A DNA stretch of 64,000 nt from Pelagicoccus mobilis (GTDB taxonomy: Bacteria > Verrucomicrobiota > Verrucomicrobiia > Opitutales > Opitutaceae), in the NCBI RefSeq assembly GCF_016595505.1, contig NZ_JAENIL010000003.1, positions 181,089 through 245,088 on the forward strand. The letters run 5' to 3'. The position numbers were made by a program, and so were the translations under genes. Shown here piece after piece: positions 45,476-52,419 of the stretch. Each line of letters opens with the position of its first letter. Position 1 is the stretch's first letter. The notes under the pieces are model-generated. The model was not told the origin of the DNA, made no database searches, and worked only from the letters and a program-made list of their open reading frames with translations.

Positions 45476-45573
45476 AGCATTTTTCTTTTGTTTAGGCACT
45501 GAGAATCGCGGCACAAGGCCGCTTCCCACTTTAGGATGCCTGAAGTGCGACTGTTCAAAAGAAAAGTGCTCTA
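45473..45573. repeat. 101-base nested palindrome between convergent genes
   Basis: The outer arms 45473-45490 and 45556-45573 are 18 bases each with one mismatch (TAGAGCA.TTTTCTTTTG and its complement). Inside, AGGCA (45494-45498) can pair with TGCCT (45537-45541), or GCACT (45496-45500) with AGTGC (45544-45548). At the centre GCGGC (45508-45512) pairs with GCCGC (45518-45522) around an ACAAG loop. Both flanking stop codons are TAG from the outer arms. It could serve as a two-way terminator, since both arms give a T-rich strand, or be a dispersed palindromic element. Confidence 0.75.
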
Positions 45574-47199
45574 ATTGCTGCCGTCGGGGTTGGCGGGAAG
45601 CAGGGAGATCTTGAAAAGCGAGAGGCCCAGCTTTCGTGGGTCGAGGGGGCTGGATTCTTTGCCGAGGCTATCGCCGCCGAATGAGAGGGTGTTTGTGCCG
45701 GGCTGGATGAGGACTGTTTCGCTGGCGAATCGCTCGAGCGTCGGTTTTTGGTCGAAGCGGAGGATTTCGTCTCCGTTTAAGGAAATGATGCAGTTTCGCT
45801 CGTAGTGAGTGCTCACTAGGAATTGTAGTCGGGCTTCGATCGGATTGCGGGCGAGACTCAAGAGGTGGACTTCTGCGATCCCTTCGCTCCATTTCCAGTG
45901 AAGGTCGCCGCTTCTTTCCTGTCTGTGCCAGCCGGTCTGAAAATCGAGCTCGAAGAGTGCGGGGTCTATCGATGGGTCGACTTCGAGAAAGACGATCGTT
46001 TGGGTGAGTTCTAGATTTCGATCGGAGGGCGGAGGGGGTTGAAGCCGTTCGGGAAAATCGATGACTGAGACGTTGGCGAAAAGGAGAAGGGGAAGCCATG
46101 CCTTGCCGCGAGGGCAGCTAAGGTTGAAGCAGAGGTGAAGTACGATCAGGACTCTGGGAGCGGCGCTTGGAAATCCTTCCCAGACGGCATGGCCTAGGAC
46201 GCAACCGAGCACGGCGAAGCCGATGCCGCAGCGCCACCAGACGGATTTCCAGTTTGGGAAGAATAGGAAATAGGCGATTTGAAGGCTCAACCCGATTAGG
46301 CTTAGAAGATGGATGACGATGTAGGCCTTGGGATCGAGGGAAACGGCTTCGAAGACTTCGCCATATTTTTGCCAGAGCCCGGCGAAGGGCAAAGCGAAGT
46401 TGCGCGAGCCGGTGGTGCTTTGGTTGCTTTCGCTAATGGATTCGATGTAGAGGGTCCAAGTGACGAGGGGCAGGAGTGTGATCAGTCCGAGTCCTGCTAT
46501 TTGGACGAGCTCTTTTAGTGTCGGCTTTTTTCCGGAGAAGAGGCTGAGTCCCGTGAGCAGGCTGGCGTCTTTCGTGAGGGCGGAGGCTGCGATACAGCCT
46601 GCTGCGGACAACCGCTTTTCTTTTGTGGCGAAGTAGATCGCAAGTAGGGTGAGCAGGATGGCAGGACCATCTGTAAGGGCGGATTGGATACTGGTGGCCC
46701 AGCCTGCTCCAAAGAGAATTCCGCCCCAGCGTATGAAATTTTGAAAGTTGCTAGGTGGGAGCCAATGGGTGAGCAACAAGGCGAACGCGAGCCAGCAGAG
46801 CGGGTTGAGCAGGGCGAAGGCATTTAGGATCCAAACGGGCTGGCCGAGTCCGAGGAGCCATGCGGCGGACGGCATGAGAACGCGCCGGGCGCGGTAGTCG
46901 AAGTTATCGAGCCCCTCTTGTAGCTGCGGATCGCTTAGGGTGGGGTTGAGGGCGATTTGAGCGTAGAATTGCCCGTCGTAGCCGGGGCTATCTTCGAAGA
47001 CTCGGGGTTCGGCGCTTTTGAAGGCGTCGGTCGATTGAGCGTAGAAGCGGTCGCCGAAGTTTAGGAAGCTTGTGAAGCCTTCGGGCGGCGCGTAGTGAGC
47101 GGCGATGGTTGTGACGAAATAGAGGACCACTCCAGCGTAGAGGTAGTGCCAAGGTCGTTTTCGGATATGCGAAAGGACTTGGATCGTTTGTTGACGCAT
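45571..47199 (-). CDS. Polytopic membrane protein, GT-C-like
   Basis: The 542-residue protein has about ten hydrophobic segments in its first 370 residues, starting with YLYAGVVLYFVTTIAAH. The first external loop contains the string FEDSPGYDGQFYAQIALNP; acidic residues there followed by YDGQ.Y are known from GT-C-like membrane glycosyltransferases of uncertain specificity. The C-terminal 150 residues are soluble. It lies 55 bases after another membrane protein gene on the same strand. Its stop codon sits within the 101-base palindrome. A glycan-building role is inferred from context. Confidence 0.68.
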   Translation of the reverse strand: MRQQTIQVLSHIRKRPWHYLYAGVVLYFVTTIAAHYAPPEGFTSFLNFGDRFYAQSTDAFKSAEPRVFEDSPGYDGQFYAQIALNPTLSDPQLQEGLDNFDYRARRVLMPSAAWLLGLGQPVWILNAFALLNPLCWLAFALLLTHWLPPSNFQNFIRWGGILFGAGWATSIQSALTDGPAILLTLLAIYFATKEKRLSAAGCIAASALTKDASLLTGLSLFSGKKPTLKELVQIAGLGLITLLPLVTWTLYIESISESNQSTTGSRNFALPFAGLWQKYGEVFEAVSLDPKAYIVIHLLSLIGLSLQIAYFLFFPNWKSVWWRCGIGFAVLGCVLGHAVWEGFPSAAPRVLIVLHLCFNLSCPRGKAWLPLLLFANVSVIDFPERLQPPPPSDRNLELTQTIVFLEVDPSIDPALFELDFQTGWHRQERSGDLHWKWSEGIAEVHLLSLARNPIEARLQFLVSTHYERNCIISLNGDEILRFDQKPTLERFASETVLIQPGTNTLSFGGDSLGKESSPLDPRKLGLSLFKISLLPANPDGSN

Positions 47200-47254
47200 G
47201 GGTTGCTGGATTGGCTATGGCAGGAGGTTTGAGCAGTCTCTCGTAGTTGGAGCT

Positions 47255-48823
47255 CTATTGCGTTGCGCTTGCGATCTCGAGGTAGTCGCCTGCAGGACCA
47301 CTTTTTTTTGTGTATCCGATTTCGTTTCGCTGGAGGAGCTTTTCTATATCGGCGAGAGGGTTGATGCCTGGGTCGCTGTGCCAGATGGCTTGAGTGTAGC
47401 CGTGATCTCGGAGCCACTTGATGATGAACACACGAGAATGGTCGGGGCCCCAGTTGTAGCGTAGGCCTGCTTTACCGGTTACGTATTCGATGGTGCCGGA
47501 TCTGTGCTCGGCCCAGATGGCGTCGAACTCTTGGAAGGTTTGCTGGATGGGGGCGGCGTGCTTTTGGAAGTTGGCTGTGGAGTCGAGCTTGGGAAAAGAA
47601 GGCGCTTTGTAGAGGGAATAGAGGGCGATGAGGATTCCGGCGGCTGCGGCTGATCGGCGAAGGAGTTGAGGCGTTTTATCTAGCTCGAGGTTGCCGATGG
47701 CTAGACCGATGCAGATGAGGGCGGAAGCGTATGGGTAATATTCTATCTGGACTTTATGGGTGAGGTAGAAGGCGTAGTTGAAAAGGCATACAAAGAGCCC
47801 GAAGAGAAGCCACTTCAGGGACTTGGATCTGAATAGCGCTGAGCCTGCGAGTAGTCCGATGGCGAATACGTGAGGCCAGAGCCACTTCCTGTGTTCGACG
47901 AAATAGTAGTGCAGGTTTTTGCTGATGCCGCCTTCTTCGGTGAAGTCTTGATCGATCGATGAGTAGGTGAGGGCCAAGGGGCTTCCCAGCCGCAGGTAGG
48001 CGTAGAGCAGGTACATGCCAAATCCGCTGGCGAAGATGGCGATGCCGAGCCGGATGGCTTTGGAGAGATGTTGCCCGATTCCTTTGGCGTGAGGGGCGCT
48101 GAGGAAGAGGCAGGCGAGCCCGATTGGTGGGAAGAGCAACGCGTTGGGGATGCGGAAGAGGGTGGTGAACGAGAGGAGAGCGAGGCTCCAGGCGGGGTGT
48201 CTCGGCATTAGCCAGCCTGCGGCGATCAACAGTCCATAGGTGGGGGCGAGTGATCCGACGCGCCGAAATTCCAGATTGCTCGCCTCGAAGTAATGAAGAA
48301 GCAAGCCGCACACGGGAATGAGGAAGAGTGGCCAGAGGGTGAGCTTTTTGCCTGCGTCGACGTAGGCGGCGATGAGAAGGCCGATGCATCCGATCAGAAC
48401 GCAAGCGATGGTGTAGGCGTCTCGCCGTTGCTCCAAGGGCAGCGCGGCTAGCATGAGACCGACGCCGGGCGGGTATTGGTTGATGATGCGGTCTTCGCTG
48501 TAGGCGAGGTGATAGGCGTGAGGAGCGATCATCCAGCGGTAGTGGTTGGGATCGCGGATGTTTTCCTTGAGGGCTGGGAGGAGCTCTGGAAGGAAAGGGC
48601 GCTGGCTGTGGTCGGCGAAGGTTTGGCCTGTGGAAATGGCTTTTGCCATGTTGAGGTAGCCAAACTCGTCGCAGCCGGTCGGCAGCTGGTGGTCGAAGGG
48701 ATTGTAGTGCTTGTGGGCCGCGGTGGTGACGAGCGATACGAGAAGCAGTGTTCCGATCGCGAGCAGCGTTCTTTTTCTCTGCAGGAGCTTCGCAAGCGAA
48801 GATTGGTAGGGAAGGCTCGGCAT
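47255..48823 (-). CDS. Polytopic membrane protein, GT-C-like
   Basis: The 522-residue protein has a first membrane segment (LLAIGTLLLVSLVTTAA), a loop containing CDEFGYLNMAKAISTGQTF, and about ten more hydrophobic segments up to residue 395. The soluble C-terminal 120 residues contain a GPDHSRVFIIKWLRDHGY stretch. The D(E/D)xxY pattern in the first loop is common in polyprenyl-phosphate-using membrane glycosyltransferases. It is the middle gene of a leftward run (GT2, this, next membrane protein). No close family could be named. Confidence 0.65.
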   Translation of the reverse strand: MPSLPYQSSLAKLLQRKRTLLAIGTLLLVSLVTTAAHKHYNPFDHQLPTGCDEFGYLNMAKAISTGQTFADHSQRPFLPELLPALKENIRDPNHYRWMIAPHAYHLAYSEDRIINQYPPGVGLMLAALPLEQRRDAYTIACVLIGCIGLLIAAYVDAGKKLTLWPLFLIPVCGLLLHYFEASNLEFRRVGSLAPTYGLLIAAGWLMPRHPAWSLALLSFTTLFRIPNALLFPPIGLACLFLSAPHAKGIGQHLSKAIRLGIAIFASGFGMYLLYAYLRLGSPLALTYSSIDQDFTEEGGISKNLHYYFVEHRKWLWPHVFAIGLLAGSALFRSKSLKWLLFGLFVCLFNYAFYLTHKVQIEYYPYASALICIGLAIGNLELDKTPQLLRRSAAAAGILIALYSLYKAPSFPKLDSTANFQKHAAPIQQTFQEFDAIWAEHRSGTIEYVTGKAGLRYNWGPDHSRVFIIKWLRDHGYTQAIWHSDPGINPLADIEKLLQRNEIGYTKKSGPAGDYLEIASATQ

Positions 48824-48898
48824 CGTTGAGAAAGGGGGAAGCCTGATGTGTGAGTGAAGTGGGACTCGTGAGGCTAGGGGGCTGCCGTTGGGGATTGC

Positions 48899-49597
48899 CT
48901 ACTTGCGGTTGAAGAAGGGGCTGTATTTTACGATGGCGTAGATGGCGCGGACTCCGTCTTTCCAGCCGATCTTTTTGCCTTCTTCGTAGGAGCGACCGTG
49001 GTAGGAGATCCCGATTTCGTAGATGGGCACGCGGAGCTTTGCGATTTTCGCGGTCATCTCTGGCTCGATTCCGAAGCGTTTTTCCGTGAGCTCGAGTTGT
49101 CTGAGAACGTCGATACGGAAGGCTTTGTAGCAGGTCTCCATATCGGAGAGGTGCAGGTTGGTGAACATGTTGGAGAGCAGGGTGAGGAAACGGTTTCCTA
49201 GCATGTGCCAGAAGTGGTGGACTCTTGAGGCGTTGCCTCCGCGGAATCTCGATCCAAAGGATACGTCCGCGATCCCGTCGATGATGGGCTGGACCAAGCC
49301 GGGGATTTCGGCGGGGTCGTACTCGAGGTCCGCGTCTTGGATGGCTACGATGTCGCCGGTCGCCGCGGCGAACCCGGTCTGTAGGGCGCCTCCTTTGCCG
49401 GTATTCTTTTCGTGCAGGATGAGCTTGTCGTAGAAGTCGCTGAGCTTGGTTTCGAGGAGCTCGCGGGTGCCGTCTTGAGAGCAGTCGTCTACGATGATGA
49501 CTTCTTTCTCGAACGGGATGGCGCTCTGTACCTTGGCGAGGACTTTTTCGATGGTCCTTTCTTCGTTATAGCAAGGGATGACGATGGTGAGCTTCAT
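48899..49597 (-). CDS. GT2 family glycosyltransferase (DPM-like)
   Basis: ATG 49597 begins directly with KLTIVIPCYNEERTIEKVL, the normal GT2 N-terminus; 18 upstream open codons do not fit the family. The 232-residue protein shows EVIIVDDCSQDGTRELL, NTGKGGALQTGF, IQDADLEYDPAEIP (DxD metal site) and DMETCYKAFR. It has no C-terminal membrane helices, so it is the soluble dolichyl-phosphate-mannose-synthase-like type. It probably supplies a lipid-linked sugar for the two membrane proteins encoded downstream. Confidence 0.9.
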   Translation of the reverse strand: MKLTIVIPCYNEERTIEKVLAKVQSAIPFEKEVIIVDDCSQDGTRELLETKLSDFYDKLILHEKNTGKGGALQTGFAAATGDIVAIQDADLEYDPAEIPGLVQPIIDGIADVSFGSRFRGGNASRVHHFWHMLGNRFLTLLSNMFTNLHLSDMETCYKAFRIDVLRQLELTEKRFGIEPEMTAKIAKLRVPIYEIGISYHGRSYEEGKKIGWKDGVRAIYAIVKYSPFFNRK

Positions 49598-49672
49598 GGC
49601 TAAGGCTGGGATCGGTCCGAGATTTTTCGCGAATCGCTGCTCGATTAACAAGCGTATGGTTGCGTGGGGCGG

Positions 49673-50377
49673 CTATTTGTAATCGAGCGCTTGTCGGGTG
49701 AGGGCGACGCGAGGGATGTCTTTGACGCGCTCGAGGATGTCGAGCGAGGATTGGGGGATGGGGTTGGCTTGAACTTTGAGGGACTTGATCTTGTCGCCTC
49801 CGTCGTCGGTGCCCCATTTCCAGTCGTAGTTCTTGGGGGGCGGGTAGGAGTCTACGCCTTCGGTGCGTTCGGAGCCGAGGAATTTGAAGATCTGTTCGGT
49901 CCATTTGATGGGGTCGGCGACGAGGTCTTCGTAGCGGACCCAGAAGTTTTTCTGCGCGTCGTGGGGGAAGCGGGAGAGCAGCGAGTCGTAGGATTTCGAC
50001 CAGTATCGTGCGAGCCAGCGGTCGATGGGGCCCTCGGGCATGTATTTTTCGAATTTGCGAAAAACCATTTTGCGGAGGGAGGCGACGTTGGTGTGCACGT
50101 CTCGAGTGAGGATGAGGTGGCGGGTTTCGGGGACGTTTGGCAGCTTGGGGTAGCGGCTGGCGTCGTTGAACCAGGAGGGGCGCTTGAGGACGATGATGCG
50201 TTCGTCGCAAAGGGCGTGGATCTGCTGGAGGGCGTTGGCGGACTGGTATTTGGTAAAGTTGACTTCCGGCAGGCTGGAGATGTCGGGCGCGGCGGACATA
50301 AGCGCTTTGAGCAGCGTGGATCCGGAGCGCATGGTGCTGAGCTCGATGGCGATTGTGCGGTTAGGAGTGTCGGCCAT
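49673..50377 (-). CDS. Sulfotransferase-family protein
   Basis: The 234-residue protein has the PAPS 5'-phosphosulfate loop AIELSTMRSGSTLLKALM at the N-terminus, RHLILTRDVHTNVASLRKMVF near residue 88 (3'-phosphate-binding region with conserved Arg and Ser) and WVRYEDLVADPIKWTEQIFKFLG near 148. Such enzymes move sulfate from PAPS to a hydroxyl group, often of a carbohydrate or a polypeptide tyrosine. Its place at the edge of the glycan region suggests a glycan acceptor, but that is only positional evidence. It is shorter than many family members. Confidence 0.85.
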   Translation of the reverse strand: MADTPNRTIAIELSTMRSGSTLLKALMSAAPDISSLPEVNFTKYQSANALQQIHALCDERIIVLKRPSWFNDASRYPKLPNVPETRHLILTRDVHTNVASLRKMVFRKFEKYMPEGPIDRWLARYWSKSYDSLLSRFPHDAQKNFWVRYEDLVADPIKWTEQIFKFLGSERTEGVDSYPPPKNYDWKWGTDDGGDKIKSLKVQANPIPQSSLDILERVKDIPRVALTRQALDYK

Positions 50378-50388
50378 TGGGAAAGAAT

Positions 50389-50416
50389 ATGGCTATGGGT
50401 GATGGGTGATGGCGGG
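50389..50416. repeat. Degenerate 7-base tandem array before the sulfotransferase gene
   Basis: The units are ATGGCTA, TGGGTGA, TGGGTGA, TGGCGGG; in another register GGGTGAT occurs twice, identical to a unit at 250-256. The array lies just upstream of the sulfotransferase start (minus strand). Confidence 0.6.
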
Positions 50417-50525
50417 GATTGAGCCAAGGGTTTTTTACGCCCTGAGGCGGAAACTCGCCCGAAGGATGAAGAGGGGAGAATCGGCGCTGGACATGGGGCG
50501 GGGAGTTTGTGTGTTTCTTGGGGAA

Positions 50526-50954
50526 ATGAGCATTGAAGCAAAAAGGGACGCTTTGGTTGATGAGTTGGCTCCGTTCGACGACCATTTCGAACGCTTCGCC
50601 TACATCGTGGATCGCGCTAAGTCGAATCCGCCTTTGGCGGACGAGTACAAGATCGACGCATTTTTGATCGAGGGCTGCTTGTCGCGGCTTTGGGTTTATC
50701 CTGAGTTTCGGGATGGCAAGTGCTACTTCAGCACGGATTCCGACGCGGCGATCACGAAGGGGACGGCGACGTTGTTGTGTGGCTTGTACAGCGGGGAGAG
50801 TCCCGAGGACGTGATCTCGCTGGAGCCGGACTTTTTGGCGGAGGTGGGAATCACCCAGCATCTTTCGCCCAATCGTCGCAATGGGTTGACCAATGTGCGC
50901 AAGCGGATCAAGGCATATGCTGAGCTTTGCTTGAAAAACGCTGAAAACCAGTAA
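50526..50954 (+). CDS. sufE: SufE-family sulfur acceptor protein
   Basis: ATG 50526 gives 142 residues, the usual SufE size; upstream open codons (to 50406) cover a non-family, Arg-rich stretch. The motif IEGCLSRLWVYPEF near residue 52 contains the active Cys that takes persulfide sulfur from SufS, followed by DSDAAITKGTATLLCGLYSG and SPNRRNGLTNVRKRIKAYA. SufE stimulates cysteine desulfurase for Fe-S cluster assembly. No other suf gene is nearby, so this is a stand-alone copy. Confidence 0.92.
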   Translation: MSIEAKRDALVDELAPFDDHFERFAYIVDRAKSNPPLADEYKIDAFLIEGCLSRLWVYPEFRDGKCYFSTDSDAAITKGTATLLCGLYSGESPEDVISLEPDFLAEVGITQHLSPNRRNGLTNVRKRIKAYAELCLKNAENQ

Positions 50955-51016
50955 GTTGCATATAGGGTACGTTTTTTTGCAGGTTTTTATCTGTCTTGGA
51001 TCGTAGTCCTTTTGTT

Positions 51017-51472
51017 ATGGATCAGAGAGTGTTGGACGAAAGTTTCATGCGGGCCGCTATTTGTGAGGCTGTCCGAGGGGATGTCGTCAAGACACGCCCC
51101 AATCCCCGGGTCGGCGCGGTGATCGTGGAGGATGGCGAGATCGTGGCCAAGGGGCATTTCGAATTTGACGGGGGGCCTCATGCGGAGCGCCAGGCGTTTG
51201 AGGCTCTGGGCCGCCAGCCGAAGGAGGGGGCGGTGATTTACGTGACCCTGGAGCCGTGTTCGACGGAAGGACGTACGGGGGCTTGTACCAACGCGATTCT
51301 CGAATCTGGCATTCGGCGTGTGGTGGTCGGTTCTTCGGATCCGACGCCGGAGCACCGGGGCAACGGGATTCGGGTGTTGGAAGATGCCGGGGTGGAGGTC
51401 GTTTCGGGCGTGCTAGATCTCGAGTGTTCGGCTTTGAATCCTGGCTACCAGGGGCACTCGACTGGGGTTTGA
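51017..51472 (+). CDS. RibD-type pyrimidine deaminase domain, without reductase domain
   Basis: ATG 51017 matches the family N-terminus (MDQRVLDESFMRAAI); an in-frame TTG at 50996 would add seven residues. The 151-residue product has the RibD motif PNPRVGAVIVEDGEIVAKGH, the zinc and catalytic site GGPHAERQAFEAL, and VTLEPCSTEGRTGACTNAI with two zinc Cys. It then ends shortly after IRVLEDAGVEVVSG. Standard RibD continues with a 200-residue reductase domain that is missing here. The reaction is deamination of the riboflavin precursor, if specificity is conserved. The stop is followed 3 bases later by yidD. Confidence 0.85.
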   Translation: MDQRVLDESFMRAAICEAVRGDVVKTRPNPRVGAVIVEDGEIVAKGHFEFDGGPHAERQAFEALGRQPKEGAVIYVTLEPCSTEGRTGACTNAILESGIRRVVVGSSDPTPEHRGNGIRVLEDAGVEVVSGVLDLECSALNPGYQGHSTGV

Positions 51473-51475
51473 GCT

Positions 51476-51784
51476 TTGGGCTTTCTCGGGAGAGCTCTGG
51501 CGGGCGTATTTATTTTTTTGGTACGTTTGTACCAGTGGACGCTTTCGCCTTTGAAGAACGCTGTTTTTGGGGCGTCTGCGGCGTGTCGCTACAAGCCGAC
51601 TTGTTCGCACTATGCGATCGAGTGTTTTCGAACGTTGCCTTTTGTTCGGGCTTTGCGGCTCGCGACATGGCGGTTGTTGCGGTGCAACCCTTGGGGCGGC
51701 TATGGATGGGATCCCGTTCCTAAGATGGTGTATCGGGATCGTGGCGACGGGAAGCCGGTGCGGAGTTTGAAGGATTACCTGTAG
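51476..51784 (+). CDS. yidD: YidD-family membrane insertion factor
   Basis: The 102-residue protein starts at TTG. It shows the YidD signature: amphipathic N-terminus FIFLVRLYQWTLSP, then CRYKPTCSHYAIECFR with conserved Cys residues, then RLLRCNPWGGYGWDPVP. YidD sits at the inner membrane and aids YidC-dependent protein insertion. In many genomes it lies with rpmH-rnpA-yidC; here it follows a RibD-type deaminase gene, so the usual context is lost. No ribosome site is obvious, so it is probably coupled to the upstream gene. Confidence 0.93.
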   Translation: MGFLGRALAGVFIFLVRLYQWTLSPLKNAVFGASAACRYKPTCSHYAIECFRTLPFVRALRLATWRLLRCNPWGGYGWDPVPKMVYRDRGDGKPVRSLKDYL

Positions 51785-51799
51785 GCGGGCTGCAGTGGT

Positions 51800-51818
51800 C
51801 GCGGGCTGAAGCACCGCG
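51800..51818. repeat. GC-rich hairpin between convergent yidD and dcd
   Basis: CGCGG (51800-51804) pairs with CCGCG (51814-51818) around a nine-base loop GCTGAAGCA. No T tract follows on either strand. It is a possible dispersed element like those at 14116 and 45473. Confidence 0.45.
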
Positions 51819-51823
51819 CTACG

Positions 51824-52360
51824 CTAGAACTTGTTTTTCCACATCATGGATTCCATGGGAAGTGGGGTGCGGGCGTTGTATTTGGCCGAGGCTTTTTTGT
51901 TGTAGTAGTTTTCGATTTCGCCTTCGACGTAGAAGTAGATGAGTTGCCCGATGGGCATGCCGGCGTAGACGCGGACGGGTTGGGCGACTGAAATTTCGAG
52001 GGTCCAGTGGTTGCAGAATCCGACGTCGCCTTTTCCGGCGGTCGCATGGATATCGATGCCGAGGCGCCCGACGCTGCTTTTGCCTTCGAGGAAGGGGACG
52101 TGGGCGTGGGTCTCGGTGTATTCGAGGGTGGAACCGAGGTAGACGGTGCCGGGTTTGAGGACGAAGCCGTCTTCGGGGATTTCGAAGTGCTCGATGGTAT
52201 TGTGCTCTCGGGCGTCGAGTACCTCGGCGGTGTAGGTTGCGAGGTGCTTTGAGAGATGGACGTCGTAGCTGTTGGTACCGAGTTTCGAGCGGTCGAAGGG
52301 GTCGACGACGATTTCGCCTTTGTCGATGCCTTCCAGGATGGCTTTGTCGGAGAGAATCAT
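51824..52360 (-). CDS. dcd: dCTP deaminase
   Basis: ATG 52360 gives 178 residues starting MILSDKAILEGIDKGEIVVDPF, the typical Dcd beginning; the frame upstream is open only over the neighbouring gene. Family motifs are LGTNSYDVHLS, FLEGKSSVGRLGIDIHATAGKGDVGF and NHWTLEISV with the catalytic Glu. The enzyme makes dUTP from dCTP for thymidylate synthesis. Whether it is the bifunctional deaminase/diphosphatase cannot be decided here. A 7-base-period repeat lies in the gap before it. Confidence 0.93.
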   Translation of the reverse strand: MILSDKAILEGIDKGEIVVDPFDRSKLGTNSYDVHLSKHLATYTAEVLDAREHNTIEHFEIPEDGFVLKPGTVYLGSTLEYTETHAHVPFLEGKSSVGRLGIDIHATAGKGDVGFCNHWTLEISVAQPVRVYAGMPIGQLIYFYVEGEIENYYNKKASAKYNARTPLPMESMMWKNKF

Positions 52361-52391
52361 AATTGGGGCAGATAGCTGTTTAGAAAATGCA

Positions 52392-52419
52392 GCTACTGGC
52401 AACCTAAAACCTACGACTG
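52392..52419. repeat. Degenerate 7-base tandem array upstream of dcd
   Basis: On the minus strand the units read CAGTCGT, AGGTTTT, AGGTTGC, CAGTAGC, following n(G/A)GTnnn. It overlaps the last bases of the upstream P-loop gene. Confidence 0.55.
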
